A stretch of DNA of 64,000 bases from an uncultured Oscillospiraceae bacterium (GCA_934589705.1 CAKTOH010000007.1:29652-93651), one strand, 5' to 3'; shown: positions 41,846-52,676, counted from the stretch's first letter. Program-made: numbers and translations. The notes: generated by a model from the letters alone, not told the origin.

Positions 41846-43297
41846 ATGCTGCTGAAAGAATTATTGAAGGACATTCCCATTCTGGAATGCACCGCCGACC
41901 TGACCCAGGAAATCACCGCCGTGTGCTACGATTCCCGGAAGGCGGAGCCCGGATGCCTGTTTGTGGCGATATCCGGCTTTGCCGCCGACGGCAACCGGTT
42001 CATCCCCATGGCAATGGAGAAGGGCGCTGCCGCCGTGGTCACCGCCAAAAAGCCGGAGGGGGAGGTTCCCTATATTCTGGTGGAGTCCGACCGGCTGGCT
42101 CTGGCACTGCTGGGCTGCAACTTTTACGGCAATCCTGCCCGGCAGATGACCATGGTGGGCATTACGGGCACCAACGGCAAGACTTCTTCCACGCTGCTTC
42201 TCAAGCAGGTGCTGGAGCAGGTTCAGGGAGCCAAGGTCGGCCTGGTTGGCACTATGGCCAATATGATCGGGCAGGAGATTATTCCTACCGAGCGCACCAC
42301 CCCGGAAAGCCTGGATTTGCAGGCTCTCTTTGCCCGGATGCGGGACGCGGGCTGCACCCATGTGGTCATGGAGGTTTCCAGCCACGCCCTGACCCTGGAA
42401 CGGGTGGGGGGCGTCCACTATGACGTGGCGGCTTTCACGAACCTGACCGAGGATCATCTGGACTTCCACAAGACCATGGATGCCTACTGCGATGCCAAGG
42501 CGGAGCTGTTCCGCCGGTGTGGCAAGGCGGTCATCAATATGGACGACGATTATTCTGGCCGCATTCTGGCCGCGGCGGCCTGCCCGGTGCTGACCACCTC
42601 CGTGAAACAGGCGGAAGGCCTTCACGCGGAGAATGTGGAGCTCCATGCCGAGGGTATCCGCTTCACCGCCGTGCTGGGGGAAGCGCGGGAGCCTGTGTCT
42701 CTGCCCATTCCCGGCGGCTTTACGGTGTACAACGCCCTGACGGTGCTGGGCTGCGCCTATGAGCTGGGCATTTCCCTTCATGACTGCGCGGCGGCTTTGC
42801 GGATTGCCCAGGGGGTCAAGGGTCGGGTGGAGGTGGTTCCCACTCCTGGAAAGGACTACACCGTCCTCATCGACTATGCCCACACCCCGGACGCCCTGGA
42901 AAACGTGCTGCGCTCGGTGCGGGACTTCTGCAAGGGCAGACTTATTTCCGTCTTCGGCTGCGGCGGCGACCGGGATCCCATGAAGCGGCCCATTATGGGA
43001 CACATTGGAGCCCAGCTTTCCGACCTTGCCGTCATCACTTCGGATAATCCCCGGACGGAGGAGCCCATGGCCATCATTCGGGACATCGTAAAAGGGGTAA
43101 AACAGGAAGACGGGGAATATATTGTTATCGAAGACCGGCCCGCGGCCATCAGATACGCTATGGACATTGCGGAAAAAAATGATATAATTGTCCTTGCCGG
43201 AAAAGGTCACGAGACCTATCAGGACATCGGCGGACACAAACGTCACTTAGATGAGCGGGAAGAGGTTGCTGCCCACTTAAAGGAATTGAGGGACTGA
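41846..43297 (+). CDS. murE: UDP-N-acetylmuramoyl-L-alanyl-D-glutamate ligase, probably meso-diaminopimelate-adding
   Basis: The protein starts MLLKELLKDIPILECTADLT; an ATG six bases upstream (41840) is only one base from GGGAGG, so 41846 is preferred. ATP-binding motif GITGTNGKTSST, TPESLDLQ, EVSSHALTLERV and HTPDALENVL are all present. The DNPRTEEP motif near the C-terminus is characteristic of enzymes that add meso-diaminopimelate rather than lysine. It acts in the cytoplasm in peptidoglycan precursor synthesis. One base separates it from murF. Confidence 0.95.
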   Translation: MLLKELLKDIPILECTADLTQEITAVCYDSRKAEPGCLFVAISGFAADGNRFIPMAMEKGAAAVVTAKKPEGEVPYILVESDRLALALLGCNFYGNPARQMTMVGITGTNGKTSSTLLLKQVLEQVQGAKVGLVGTMANMIGQEIIPTERTTPESLDLQALFARMRDAGCTHVVMEVSSHALTLERVGGVHYDVAAFTNLTEDHLDFHKTMDAYCDAKAELFRRCGKAVINMDDDYSGRILAAAACPVLTTSVKQAEGLHAENVELHAEGIRFTAVLGEAREPVSLPIPGGFTVYNALTVLGCAYELGISLHDCAAALRIAQGVKGRVEVVPTPGKDYTVLIDYAHTPDALENVLRSVRDFCKGRLISVFGCGGDRDPMKRPIMGHIGAQLSDLAVITSDNPRTEEPMAIIRDIVKGVKQEDGEYIVIEDRPAAIRYAMDIAEKNDIIVLAGKGHETYQDIGGHKRHLDEREEVAAHLKELRD

Positions 43298-43298
43298 T

Positions 43299-44657
43299 AT
43301 GCCAAGAATTACCCTTCGGGATGCCGCCAAGTGGTGCGGCGGAACGGTAGAAGAAAAATACGCGGAGGTTAGCTTTCTGGGTGCGGGAAACGATACCCGG
43401 AACCTTCAGCCCGGTCAGCTGTTCGTCACCCTGCAGGGAGCCAGGGACGGCCATGAGTTCATTCCCGCGGCTCTGGAAAAGGGAGCGGCGGCGGTGCTGT
43501 GCAGCCGCCGGGTGGGGGATTTTCCCGCCATCATCGTCTCCGATCCCAGGACGGCGCTGGGTGACATTGCCCGGGAGGCTCTGAAGCGAATCGGAGCCAA
43601 GGTGGTAGCCATCACCGGCTCCGTGGGCAAGAGTACCACCAAGGAAATGATCGCGGCGGTGCTTTCCGGTACCTTCCGGGTGAGCAAGACCCCCGCCAAC
43701 CACAACAACGACATCGGAATGCCCATGGCAATCCTGGATATGCCTGAGGATACGGAGGTGGCGGTGCTGGAAATGGGTATGAACCATTTCCGGGAAATTG
43801 CCTACCTGTCCTGCATTGCCCACCCGGACGTGGCGGTGATTATCAATATCGGCACCATGCACATTGAGTACCTGGGCACCCAGCAGGGCATCCGCCAGGC
43901 CAAGCTGGAGGTGTTAGAGGGCATGACGCCCCAGGGCATGCTGCTGCTCAACGGCGACGACACCCTGCTGCGCTGTCTGGATATGACACCCAAGCAGCGC
44001 ATCACCTATTTCGGGTGCAGCGAGGGCTGCGCTGTCCGGGCGCTGGATGTCAGTCAGGCGGACAGCGTTCTGCGCTTCCGGGTGGAGGCGGGACGGCTGA
44101 CCTTCCCGGTGGAAATGAAGCTGGAAGGAGAGCACTACGTTGCCGACGCGCTGGCGGCAGTGACCGTGGGACTGAAGCTGGGGGTCACCCCGGAGCACAT
44201 TCGCAAGGCGCTGGATGAGTTCCAGAATATGTCCGGCCGTCAGGAGATTTTTGAGGCCAAGGGCTGTACCATCATCAACGACTGCTACAATGCCGGCCCG
44301 GAGTCCATGGCGGCGGCGCTGAATGTGCTGGGCAACCGGCCCGGACGGCATCTGGCAGTGCTGGGTGAAATGCTGGAGCTGGGGGACTGCGCCCAGGCCG
44401 AGCACTATAAAATCGGCCGGATCGCGGCGGAAAAGGCGGACATGGTCTTTGCCTACGGCCCCCACGCCGGGCGGGTGCTGGACGGTACCATCACCGGCGG
44501 TATGCCGGAGCCCATGGGACGGGCCTTTGACGATCCCATGGAAATGGCGGCGGCTCTGAAGCGATCTGCCAAGCCCGGGGACGTGATTTTGTTCAAGGCC
44601 AGCCGGGGTATGCACTTAGAAAAAGTGCTCAAGGCGTTCCTGGAAGAAGAGAAATAA
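43299..44657 (+). CDS. murF: UDP-N-acetylmuramoyl-tripeptide:D-Ala-D-Ala ligase
   Basis: The 452-residue enzyme begins MPRITLRDAAKWCGGTVEEK. It has the ligase ATP motif AITGSVGKSTTKEM, then PANHNNDIGMPMAIL, VLEMGMNHFREIAYL, NDCYNAGPESMAAAL and the GDVILFKASRGMHLE ending of MurF. It adds D-alanyl-D-alanine to complete the pentapeptide. Full length. Confidence 0.96.
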   Translation: MPRITLRDAAKWCGGTVEEKYAEVSFLGAGNDTRNLQPGQLFVTLQGARDGHEFIPAALEKGAAAVLCSRRVGDFPAIIVSDPRTALGDIAREALKRIGAKVVAITGSVGKSTTKEMIAAVLSGTFRVSKTPANHNNDIGMPMAILDMPEDTEVAVLEMGMNHFREIAYLSCIAHPDVAVIINIGTMHIEYLGTQQGIRQAKLEVLEGMTPQGMLLLNGDDTLLRCLDMTPKQRITYFGCSEGCAVRALDVSQADSVLRFRVEAGRLTFPVEMKLEGEHYVADALAAVTVGLKLGVTPEHIRKALDEFQNMSGRQEIFEAKGCTIINDCYNAGPESMAAALNVLGNRPGRHLAVLGEMLELGDCAQAEHYKIGRIAAEKADMVFAYGPHAGRVLDGTITGGMPEPMGRAFDDPMEMAAALKRSAKPGDVILFKASRGMHLEKVLKAFLEEEK

Positions 44658-44676
44658 CAACGGAGGAAAACAATTC

Positions 44677-45654
44677 ATGACACGAATCCTGATAACCGCG
44701 CTGGTGGGCGGAGCGCTGTCCTGGGCATTCGGACAGCTGCTGCTGCCGGTGCTCCATGCGCTGAAAGCCGGGGCTTCCATTCTGGAAATCGGCCCTTCCT
44801 GGCACAAGAGCAAGAACGGCACACCGATCATGGGCGGGCTCATGTTCATCCTGGCCTCTACCGTGTGCCTTCTGGGCAATTTGCCTGCCATGACGGATTA
44901 TTCCGTGTTCTTTGTGCTGGCGCTGGCTCTGTGCTTCGGCCTCATCGGCTTTCTGGATGACTTCACCAAGGTGCGTCATCATCAGAATCTGGGGCTGACC
45001 TCTGTCCAGAAGGCCATGCTTCAGATGGCGGTTTCCGCCCTGTTCCTGTATGCCATGTACAAGGTCGGGGCTATGAACACCCACCTGTACATTCCTTTCT
45101 GGAACGTAAGCTTTGACCTGCACCCCCTCGTGTATATTTTCTTTGCCATGTTCGTCATGGTGGGCTGCGTCAATTCCGTGAATCTGAATGACGGCATTGA
45201 CGGCCTGTGCGCGGGAGATACCCTGCCGGTCATGGTGTTCTTCACCGCGGCAAGCGTTGCCCTGGGAAGATTTGATCTGGCGCTGCTGCCCGCCTCTCTG
45301 GTTGGCGGCCTGGTTGCTTACCTGACCTACAACTGGCACCCGGCAAGAGTATTCATGGGAGACACCGGCTCCCTGTTCCTTGGAGGCGTGGTCTGCGGTA
45401 TGGCCTTTGCCCTGGAAATGCCCCTGATTCTGATTCTGGTGGGCTTTATCTATGTCTGCGAAGCCATGTCGGATATTTTGCAGGTTTCCTATTTCAAGCT
45501 GACTCACGGCAAGCGGCTATTCAAAATGGCTCCCATTCACCACCACTTCGAAAAGTGCGGCTGGAAGGAAGAGAAGGTGGTCTTCGTCTTCGCCGGAGTT
45601 GCGGCGTTTATGTGCATTCTCGCCTGGTTCGGCATTTCCGGCCTGATCGGCTGA
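44677..45654 (+). CDS. mraY: Phospho-N-acetylmuramoyl-pentapeptide transferase
   Basis: The 325-residue polytopic protein has about ten transmembrane segments. Family motifs are KNGTPIMGGLMFI, GFLDDFTKVRHHQNLGL (Asp-Asp pair), VNLNDGIDGLCAG-like NSVNLNDGIDGLCA, FMGDTGSLFLGG and APIHHHFEKCGWKEEKVV. It makes lipid I by transferring phospho-MurNAc-pentapeptide to undecaprenyl phosphate. The ATG follows GGAGGAAAAC. The next gene is ftsW; murD, normally here, is missing. Confidence 0.96.
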   Translation: MTRILITALVGGALSWAFGQLLLPVLHALKAGASILEIGPSWHKSKNGTPIMGGLMFILASTVCLLGNLPAMTDYSVFFVLALALCFGLIGFLDDFTKVRHHQNLGLTSVQKAMLQMAVSALFLYAMYKVGAMNTHLYIPFWNVSFDLHPLVYIFFAMFVMVGCVNSVNLNDGIDGLCAGDTLPVMVFFTAASVALGRFDLALLPASLVGGLVAYLTYNWHPARVFMGDTGSLFLGGVVCGMAFALEMPLILILVGFIYVCEAMSDILQVSYFKLTHGKRLFKMAPIHHHFEKCGWKEEKVVFVFAGVAAFMCILAWFGISGLIG

Positions 45655-45676
45655 TTCCAATAACGGAGGTCTGGCA

Positions 45677-46837
45677 ATGGAGAAGCGGCTCCATGCCAAA
45701 GAGAACCGCCGCCGACACCCGGCGGGGGACACGGTTGATTATCCCTTCCTGATTCTGGTGCTCCTGCTGCTGGCAGTGGGGCTTGTGATGCTCTATTCCG
45801 CCAGCTCCGCTCAGAGCCAGTACGACACCGGCTACGCCATTTCCACCCGCTACCTGCAAAAGCAGGGGGTCTGCGCCGCCGTGGGGCTGTGCGCCATGTA
45901 CGCCTTCAGCCGGATCCCGGTGAGGCTCTGGTATCGGCTGGCCTGGGAAATGTACGGCGTCAGCATCGTGCTGCTGCTTCTGGTGCTGGCCGCCGGTCAG
46001 CAGGTGAACGGCGCCCGGCGGTGGATTACCATCGCGGGAATCCAGTTCCAGCCCTCGGAGGTGGCCAAGTTCACCATGATTGTCCTCTTCGCCCGGCTGA
46101 CCCGCCGGTTCGGTCAGGATGCCAAAAAATTCCGTTTTGGGGTGCTGGGCTTTGGCGCGGCACTGCTGGGCATCTTAGTGCCCCTGGCACTGGAAAAGCA
46201 CCTTTCCGCAATCCTGCTCATGGGCATGGTGGCGGTGGTGATGATGTACGTTGCCGGGACGAATCCGAAATGGCTGCTGGCGGGAGCCGGAGCCGCGGCG
46301 GTATTCGTGGTGGTTTACATCAGCTTCATGGGCTACGCCGGTGACCGTGTCACCGCCTGGCTCCATCCGGAGGCCGATCCGGGGGACACGGGCTATCAGA
46401 TTTTGCAGTCCCTGTACGCCATCGGCTCCGGCGGCGTCTTCGGCCGGGGCTTCGGCAAATCCCGGCAGAAATATCTCTATCTGCCCTTTCAGTATAACGA
46501 CTATATTTTCGCCATCTGCTGCGAGGAGCTGGGGCTTTTGGGAGCCCTTGCCATCATCGCGCTCTTCGCCGCTATGATTTTTCGGGGCTATTGGATTGCC
46601 CTGCATGGAGCCGACCGGTTTTCCACGGTGCTGGCTTCGGGTCTTGTGACGCTGATTGCCGTCCAGACCCTTTTGAACCTTTGCGTAGTCACGAACCTGC
46701 TCCCATCCACCGGCATTGCCCTGCCGTTTTTTTCCTACGGCGGCACGGCACTGGCGGTGAACCTGGGGGAGATGGGCATCGTTTTACAGATATCCCGATA
46801 CAGAAATCACAGAAAAATCCAGGAGGAACCCCTATGA
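45677..46837 (+). CDS. ftsW: FtsW/SpoVE-type lipid II polymerase
   Basis: The 386-residue SEDS protein has about ten transmembrane helices. NGARRWITIAGIQFQPSEVAKF and DFIFAI-like NDYIFAICCEELGLLGALAI lead to the closing signature PSTGIALPFFSYGGTALAVNL. It polymerises glycan strands at the septum with the class B penicillin-binding protein. It may be the vegetative FtsW or the sporulation SpoVE; the family does not separate them by sequence alone. The stop overlaps the murG ATG by four bases. Confidence 0.93.
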   Translation: MEKRLHAKENRRRHPAGDTVDYPFLILVLLLLAVGLVMLYSASSAQSQYDTGYAISTRYLQKQGVCAAVGLCAMYAFSRIPVRLWYRLAWEMYGVSIVLLLLVLAAGQQVNGARRWITIAGIQFQPSEVAKFTMIVLFARLTRRFGQDAKKFRFGVLGFGAALLGILVPLALEKHLSAILLMGMVAVVMMYVAGTNPKWLLAGAGAAAVFVVVYISFMGYAGDRVTAWLHPEADPGDTGYQILQSLYAIGSGGVFGRGFGKSRQKYLYLPFQYNDYIFAICCEELGLLGALAIIALFAAMIFRGYWIALHGADRFSTVLASGLVTLIAVQTLLNLCVVTNLLPSTGIALPFFSYGGTALAVNLGEMGIVLQISRYRNHRKIQEEPL

Positions 46838-47955
46838 ACCTGATTTTTACCTGCGGCGGTACTGCGGGTCACATCAACCCGGCCATTGCCGTGGCCAACG
46901 CCATGCGGGAAAAATACCCGGACTGCAAGATCCTCTTCATCGGCGCGGAAGGCCATATGGAGGAAAAGTTAGTGCCCCAGGCGGGGTACGAGGTTCGGTG
47001 TCTGCCCGGCTCCGGCCTGAGCCGGAAGCTGAACGCTGCGGGACTGAAGCAGAACCTTCATGCCGTAAAGTGCGTGCTGGGTGCCGTTGGCGAATGCAAA
47101 CGGATTTTCCGGGACTTTCAGCCCGACGCGGTGATCGGCACCGGCGGCTATGCCAGCTTCCCGGCCCTGTATGCCGCCCAGAGCCTGAAGATTCCCACCT
47201 GTGTCCACGAGAGCAACGCCGTTCCCGGTGTGACCACCAAAATGGCCGCCAGCCGGGCAACCCGGGTGCTGGTGGCCTTCGAGGAAAGCGTGAAGCACTA
47301 CAAGCACCCGGAGAAGGTGGAGGTGGTGGGAATGCCCGTGCGCAAGGAGTTCCTCTTTACCACCAAGGAGCAGGCCCGGAAGGCTCTGGGCGTTACCGAG
47401 CCTCTGGTAGTCTCCGCTTTCGGCAGCCAGGGAGCCAAGGTGATGAACGAGACCGTTGCCGACATGATGGTATTGGAGCAGGCCGACGGCTTCCCCTTCC
47501 GCCATATCCACGCCACCGGCAGCTTCGGCAAGGAATGGATGCCCAAGCGGGTGAAGGACAACGGCGTGGATTTTGAGAACTGCCCGGCCATCGACATCCG
47601 GGAGTACATTTACGATATGCCTACGGTGCTCACCGCGGCGGATGTGGTCATCGGCCGGGCGGGCTCCGCCACCTGCAATGAAATCGCCGCCTCCGGAACC
47701 CCCTGTATTCTGGTACCCTCGCCCAATGTGACCAACAATCACCAGGAGAAGAATGCCCGGGTGCTGGAATCCGGCGGCGGGGCGGTGGTGTTGCTGGAAA
47801 AGGACTGCACCGCCGAAACACTCTACGGCCTGATCCGCCAGCTTCTTGCCGACGAAACGCGCCGGGCTCAGATGTCCCGGAAGCTTCACGCTCAGCTGAG
47901 GCCGGACTCCACAGACCGCATCTGCGCCATCGTGGAGGAGATCATCGGACGATAA
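46834..47955 (+). CDS. murG: UDP-GlcNAc:lipid I N-acetylglucosaminyltransferase
   Basis: The 373-residue enzyme begins MNLIFTCGGTAGHINPAIAV, the GT-B family opening with the GGTxGH glycine loop. GTGGYASFPALYAAQ, HESNAVPGVTTKM and the donor site VIGRAGSATCNEIAASGTPCI are typical of MurG. It converts lipid I into lipid II on the inner membrane face. The frame is open upstream inside ftsW, but AGGAGG before 46834 and the conserved N-terminus set the start. Confidence 0.96.
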   Translation: MNLIFTCGGTAGHINPAIAVANAMREKYPDCKILFIGAEGHMEEKLVPQAGYEVRCLPGSGLSRKLNAAGLKQNLHAVKCVLGAVGECKRIFRDFQPDAVIGTGGYASFPALYAAQSLKIPTCVHESNAVPGVTTKMAASRATRVLVAFEESVKHYKHPEKVEVVGMPVRKEFLFTTKEQARKALGVTEPLVVSAFGSQGAKVMNETVADMMVLEQADGFPFRHIHATGSFGKEWMPKRVKDNGVDFENCPAIDIREYIYDMPTVLTAADVVIGRAGSATCNEIAASGTPCILVPSPNVTNNHQEKNARVLESGGGAVVLLEKDCTAETLYGLIRQLLADETRRAQMSRKLHAQLRPDSTDRICAIVEEIIGR

Positions 47956-47985
47956 CCGGACGCTAGCCGTCCCTGGAGGATAACC

Positions 47986-49527
47986 ATGGAAACTACACAA
48001 AAGCCCCGGCAGGAGCGGCCTTCCCGGCCTGCGGATGCCGGTACAAAGCAGCCGGAGAACAGAACGCCCCGGCAGCCGGAGACCCGGCGGGAAGGCTCCC
48101 GTACCGCGCCCCCGGCACAGCGGGAAACCCGTCAGCGAGAGAAGCCCCGCCGTCAGAAGCCCTCTGACGAGACGCCCCGGGAGCGAAAGCCCCAGACCCA
48201 GGAGCGCCAGAGCCGGCAAGCGTCTCGGCAGCCCCGTCAGGAGTGGCCTCAGACTCCGGAGACTGCCCGTCCGGAAAACCCGGAGCGAACAACCCGGGAA
48301 GCCCGGCAGCGTGCCCCACGGACGGAAGAACGCCGGGAATCCCGCCCGGCAGCCCGCCGGGAAGCCCCGGCAGATGAGACCCGGCTATCCCGCCCGGCAG
48401 CCCGGACGGAAGAAGCCCGGGAGCCCCGCAGAGCCCCCGCCAAGGAGCGGGAGCGCCGGGAGCCGGACAAAAGACAGCGGCGCGCCGCCGAGGCCAAGCC
48501 TGCCAGAAAGCCCGCCAGAAAGCGGCCTGAGGACTTAGACCCCATTCCCAACAAGCGCCGCACCTACGGCAGCAGCAAGCCCAAGAAGGAGCCGGCCATT
48601 TCCCGCCTGGCCAAGAGCGTCAGTACCGCCGTCAAAAAGCTGACGGAGAAGCGGAAGCGGAAATCCGGCCATCAGGGACAGCCTACCCCCGCGGTGATTT
48701 ACACCGAGCCCGCGGCCTTCAGCCGGAACCGGCTGGTGGTGCAGCTGGTGACGGTGATTGCGGTGGTGCTGGCCCTGACCGTGGGACTGTCCGTATTCTT
48801 TAAGGTTCAGCACATCTACGTTTCCGGCGCCAAGGTCTACAGCGAAAGCGCCATCACCGAGGTCTGCGGCATCAATAAGGGCGACAATCTGCTGACCTTC
48901 AGCCACGCCCGGGCGGCGGCACTGATTCAGGCCAACCGGCCCTATGTCCGGGAGGTTCGGTTCGGTATAAAGCTGCCGGATACTGTCAATATTATCATTG
49001 AGGAAGACGAGGTCGTCTATGCCGTCAAGGACGACACCGGCCAGTGGTGGCTGATGAACTCCAGCGGCCGGGTGGTGACCCAGGGAACCAGCGCGACGGT
49101 TGCCAACAAGACCCAGATTCTGGGCGTCAACCTGGATAACCCCGTGCCCAACGAACATGCGGTGGCCATGGAAAGCGCCCCGGCGGTGACGGACACCACC
49201 GACCCCACCGGGGAGACGGTGACCCAGATCACGCCGGTGACCACCACCGGTGCCCAGCGTCTGGACGCGGCGCTGGAAATTCTCAAGGCGCTGGAAGCCA
49301 ACGATATCGTGGGCAGCGCGGCCAGTGTGGACGTGAGCCGGATCGACGACATCGTGCTGTGGTACGGCACCCGCTATCAGGTGAATCTGGGGGACAGCAC
49401 ACGTCTGGAATACAAGATCGCCTGCATGAACTCCGTTATCGCTCAGATGAGTGAGTATCAGTCCGGCGTTCTGGACTGCAGCTTCACCATTTGGGAAAAG
49501 CAGGTGGGCTATACCCCCTTCTCCTAA
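47986..49527 (+). CDS. divIB: DivIB/FtsQ-type division protein with long basic N-terminal extension
   Basis: The 513-residue protein has about 235 cytoplasmic residues that are extremely rich in Arg, Pro, Glu and Ala and appear disordered, then a transmembrane helix (about 246-268, VVQLVTVIAVVLALTVGLSVFF). An extracellular POTRA-type domain follows (VQHIYVSGAKVYSESAITEVCGI) and a DivIB beta domain with PDTVNIIIEEDEVVYAVKDD. Position after murG fits divIB. Typical DivIB/FtsQ proteins are about 250-320 residues, so the N-terminal extension roughly doubles it. The start ATG follows GGAGGATAACC. Confidence 0.87.
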   Translation: METTQKPRQERPSRPADAGTKQPENRTPRQPETRREGSRTAPPAQRETRQREKPRRQKPSDETPRERKPQTQERQSRQASRQPRQEWPQTPETARPENPERTTREARQRAPRTEERRESRPAARREAPADETRLSRPAARTEEAREPRRAPAKERERREPDKRQRRAAEAKPARKPARKRPEDLDPIPNKRRTYGSSKPKKEPAISRLAKSVSTAVKKLTEKRKRKSGHQGQPTPAVIYTEPAAFSRNRLVVQLVTVIAVVLALTVGLSVFFKVQHIYVSGAKVYSESAITEVCGINKGDNLLTFSHARAAALIQANRPYVREVRFGIKLPDTVNIIIEEDEVVYAVKDDTGQWWLMNSSGRVVTQGTSATVANKTQILGVNLDNPVPNEHAVAMESAPAVTDTTDPTGETVTQITPVTTTGAQRLDAALEILKALEANDIVGSAASVDVSRIDDIVLWYGTRYQVNLGDSTRLEYKIACMNSVIAQMSEYQSGVLDCSFTIWEKQVGYTPFS

Positions 49528-49556
49528 AGGAAATGCCCGGAAAGTACCCGCTTATT

Positions 49557-49578
49557 GGCCTGACGGAGCCGTCAGGCC
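49557..49578 (+). other. Hairpin after divIB
   Basis: GGCCTGACGG pairs perfectly with CCGTCAGGCC around AG. A T-run appears only 14 nt later (49592), so it may be a weak terminator. Confidence 0.5.
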
Positions 49579-49631
49579 ATCCCGAACTGTCATTTTTTTG
49601 TAAATTATTTGCCAATCCAAAGGATTTTCTA

Positions 49632-49660
49632 TTGACCAAATCCGTAATTCAGGATAGAAT
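49632..49660 (+). promoter_or_regulatory. Promoter of ftsZ
   Basis: TTGACC at 49632-49637 and TAGAAT at 49655-49660 are 17 bp apart, giving ftsZ its own promoter within the cluster. Confidence 0.8.
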
Positions 49661-49735
49661 AGAGGGAGCATGAGTAAAAATAGTCGTAAGCGGGTTAGCC
49701 GCGACAGCGAACAGATACATAGGAGGAAGAGTAAT

Positions 49736-50854
<1,119 letters not shown>

Positions 50855-50866
50855 GAACGTTGTTTC

Positions 50867-50900
50867 GCATCCCGACCCTCCGGGGTCGGGATGCTTTTTT
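50867..50900 (+). terminator. Rho-independent terminator of ftsZ
   Basis: GCATCCCGACCC pairs perfectly with GGGTCGGGATGC around TCCG, followed by TTTTTT. Confidence 0.95.
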
Positions 50901-50911
50901 AAGAGGAAACT

Positions 50912-51661
50912 ATGGCAGCATACGAAAATTTGGCGGCAAGCTACGACCGCCTGACAAATGACGTAGACTATCGGGCTACGGTGGATTTCTACCGGGAGAT
51001 TCTGAAGCGTGAGGGCGTCCGCCCCAGAACGGCGGTGGACTTGGCCTGCGGAACGGGCTCTGTGAGCGTGCTCCTGGCACAGGCGGGGCTGGATGTCACC
51101 GGGGTGGACATGTCCGAAGAAATGCTCACCATGGCCCAGCAGAAGGCTCAGGACATGAAAAATCCCCCTCGGTTCGTCTGCCAGAGACTGGAAAAACTGC
51201 GCCTGCCACGAGCCGTCGATCTGGCGGTCTGCGCCCTGGACAGCCTGGATTACATCACAAACCCGGAAAACTGCGCCGAAGCCATTCGCCGGATTTACCG
51301 GGCGCTGAATCCCGGCGGCATTTTCATTTTCGACGTGAACACGCCGGAAAAGCTCAGAGCCATGGACGGACAGGTGTTCCTGGACGAGGACGACAACGTG
51401 TACTGCGTCTGGCGGGGAGAATTTGACGAACAAACCAATATCTGCTCCTATGGCATGGATCTGTTCCAGCGGCAGGGGAAGCTCTGGCGGCGTTCCTTTG
51501 AGGAACACCGGGAGTACGCCTATTCCGAGCCTCAGCTCAGAGGCTACCTGAAAGCGGCGGGCTTTACAAATATTCAGGTCTACGGAGACCGGCAGTTCCG
51601 CGCGCCTCAGCCGGGGGAGCAGCGGATCTATTTCAAAGCGAGAAAGGGAAGAATCAAATGA
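50912..51661 (+). CDS. Class I SAM-dependent methyltransferase
   Basis: The 249-residue protein starts MAAYENLAASYDRLTNDVDY. Motif I VDLACGTGSVSVLLAQAG and GVDMSEEMLTMAQQKA follow, then the DSLDYITNPENCAEA region of small-molecule methyltransferases. The acceptor is unknown. AGAGGAAAC precedes the ATG. Its stop overlaps the hslO ATG by four bases, so they form an operon. Confidence 0.87.
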   Translation: MAAYENLAASYDRLTNDVDYRATVDFYREILKREGVRPRTAVDLACGTGSVSVLLAQAGLDVTGVDMSEEMLTMAQQKAQDMKNPPRFVCQRLEKLRLPRAVDLAVCALDSLDYITNPENCAEAIRRIYRALNPGGIFIFDVNTPEKLRAMDGQVFLDEDDNVYCVWRGEFDEQTNICSYGMDLFQRQGKLWRRSFEEHREYAYSEPQLRGYLKAAGFTNIQVYGDRQFRAPQPGEQRIYFKARKGRIK

Positions 51662-52536
51662 AAGACTATCTGGTTCGAGGCATGAGCATGGACGGCTTTG
51701 TAAAGGCCGTGGCCATCCGCTCCACGGAATTGGTGAGCCGGGGTGCCCAGATTCAGAAAACCACTCCGAACGCCACAGCGGCCTTTGGACGGGCTCTGAC
51801 GGCGGCCTCCATGATGGGCAACATGCAGAAGGTGGAGGACGGCTCCATGACCCTGCAAATCCGGGGCGGCGGCCCCATTGGCACCATTACCGTGGTGTCC
51901 GATGCGGTGGGCAACGTCCGGGGCTGCGTAACGGAGCCCAACGTGCCCCTGGTGGAAAAATACCCGGGGAAGCTGGACGTGGGGGCAACTGTCGGCAAGG
52001 ACGGCACCATCACCGTAATCCGGGATTTGCAGCTGAAGGAGCCTTATGTGGGCTCTACGGAGCTGGTATCCGGGGAGATCGGCGATGATGTGACCGCCTA
52101 TTTTGTCCAAAGCGAGCAGGTGCCTACGGCCTGCGCCCTGGGGGTGCTGGTTGACCGGGATCACACCGTGAAGACCGCCGGCGGATATCTGCTTCAGCTG
52201 CTGCCCGGCGCCCCGGAGGAGACCATCAGTGCCCTGGAGAAGGGTATCCAGCAGGCCGGGGCGGTGACTCCTATGCTGGAGGCGGGCATGACTCCGGAGG
52301 ACATTCTGGGTCAGGTCTGCGGCAGTCTGGGCATGGTGTTTCTGGAGACCCAGGAGGTCAGCTACAAGTGCTACTGCTCCCGGGAGCGGGTGGAGCGTGC
52401 CCTCATCAGCCTGGGCCGGGAGGAACTGACCCAGATCCGGGACGAGGGAAAGCCCTTCCCGGTGGAGTGCCAGTTCTGCGACACGGTCTACGAGTTTTCT
52501 CCGGAGGACGTGGCGAATCTTCTGAAAAAGATTTGA
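51658..52536 (+). CDS. hslO: Redox-regulated chaperone Hsp33
   Basis: The 292-residue protein has the N-terminal core (MKDYLVRGMSMDGFVKAVAI, then AFGRALTAASMMGNMQK and GNVRGCVTEPNVPL) and the C-terminal redox switch with Cys-x-Cys (CYCSRERVERALISLG) and Cys-x-x-Cys (CQFCDTVYEF), which bind zinc when reduced. On oxidative or bleach stress the zinc is released and the chaperone becomes active. Translationally coupled to the upstream methyltransferase. Full length. Confidence 0.95.
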   Translation: MKDYLVRGMSMDGFVKAVAIRSTELVSRGAQIQKTTPNATAAFGRALTAASMMGNMQKVEDGSMTLQIRGGGPIGTITVVSDAVGNVRGCVTEPNVPLVEKYPGKLDVGATVGKDGTITVIRDLQLKEPYVGSTELVSGEIGDDVTAYFVQSEQVPTACALGVLVDRDHTVKTAGGYLLQLLPGAPEETISALEKGIQQAGAVTPMLEAGMTPEDILGQVCGSLGMVFLETQEVSYKCYCSRERVERALISLGREELTQIRDEGKPFPVECQFCDTVYEFSPEDVANLLKKI

Positions 52537-52610
52537 TTTTTCCCAAAAAGGTGGTGGAAAACCCGAAAAAACGCTTCGGAAAATATAGGGAAAAAATGTG
52601 AAAAAAGTGC

Positions 52611-52639
52611 TTGACAAAACGGCCTGTTTTATGTATAAT
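52611..52639 (+). promoter_or_regulatory. Promoter of the tRNA cluster
   Basis: TTGACA at 52611-52616 and TATAAT at 52634-52639 with a 17-bp spacer and TG extension, 37 nt upstream of tRNA-Val. A perfect consensus promoter, as expected for stable RNA. Confidence 0.92.
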
Positions 52640-52676
52640 AAACCACGTCGCTGAGGTGAGCGCACCGAAGCAACTT

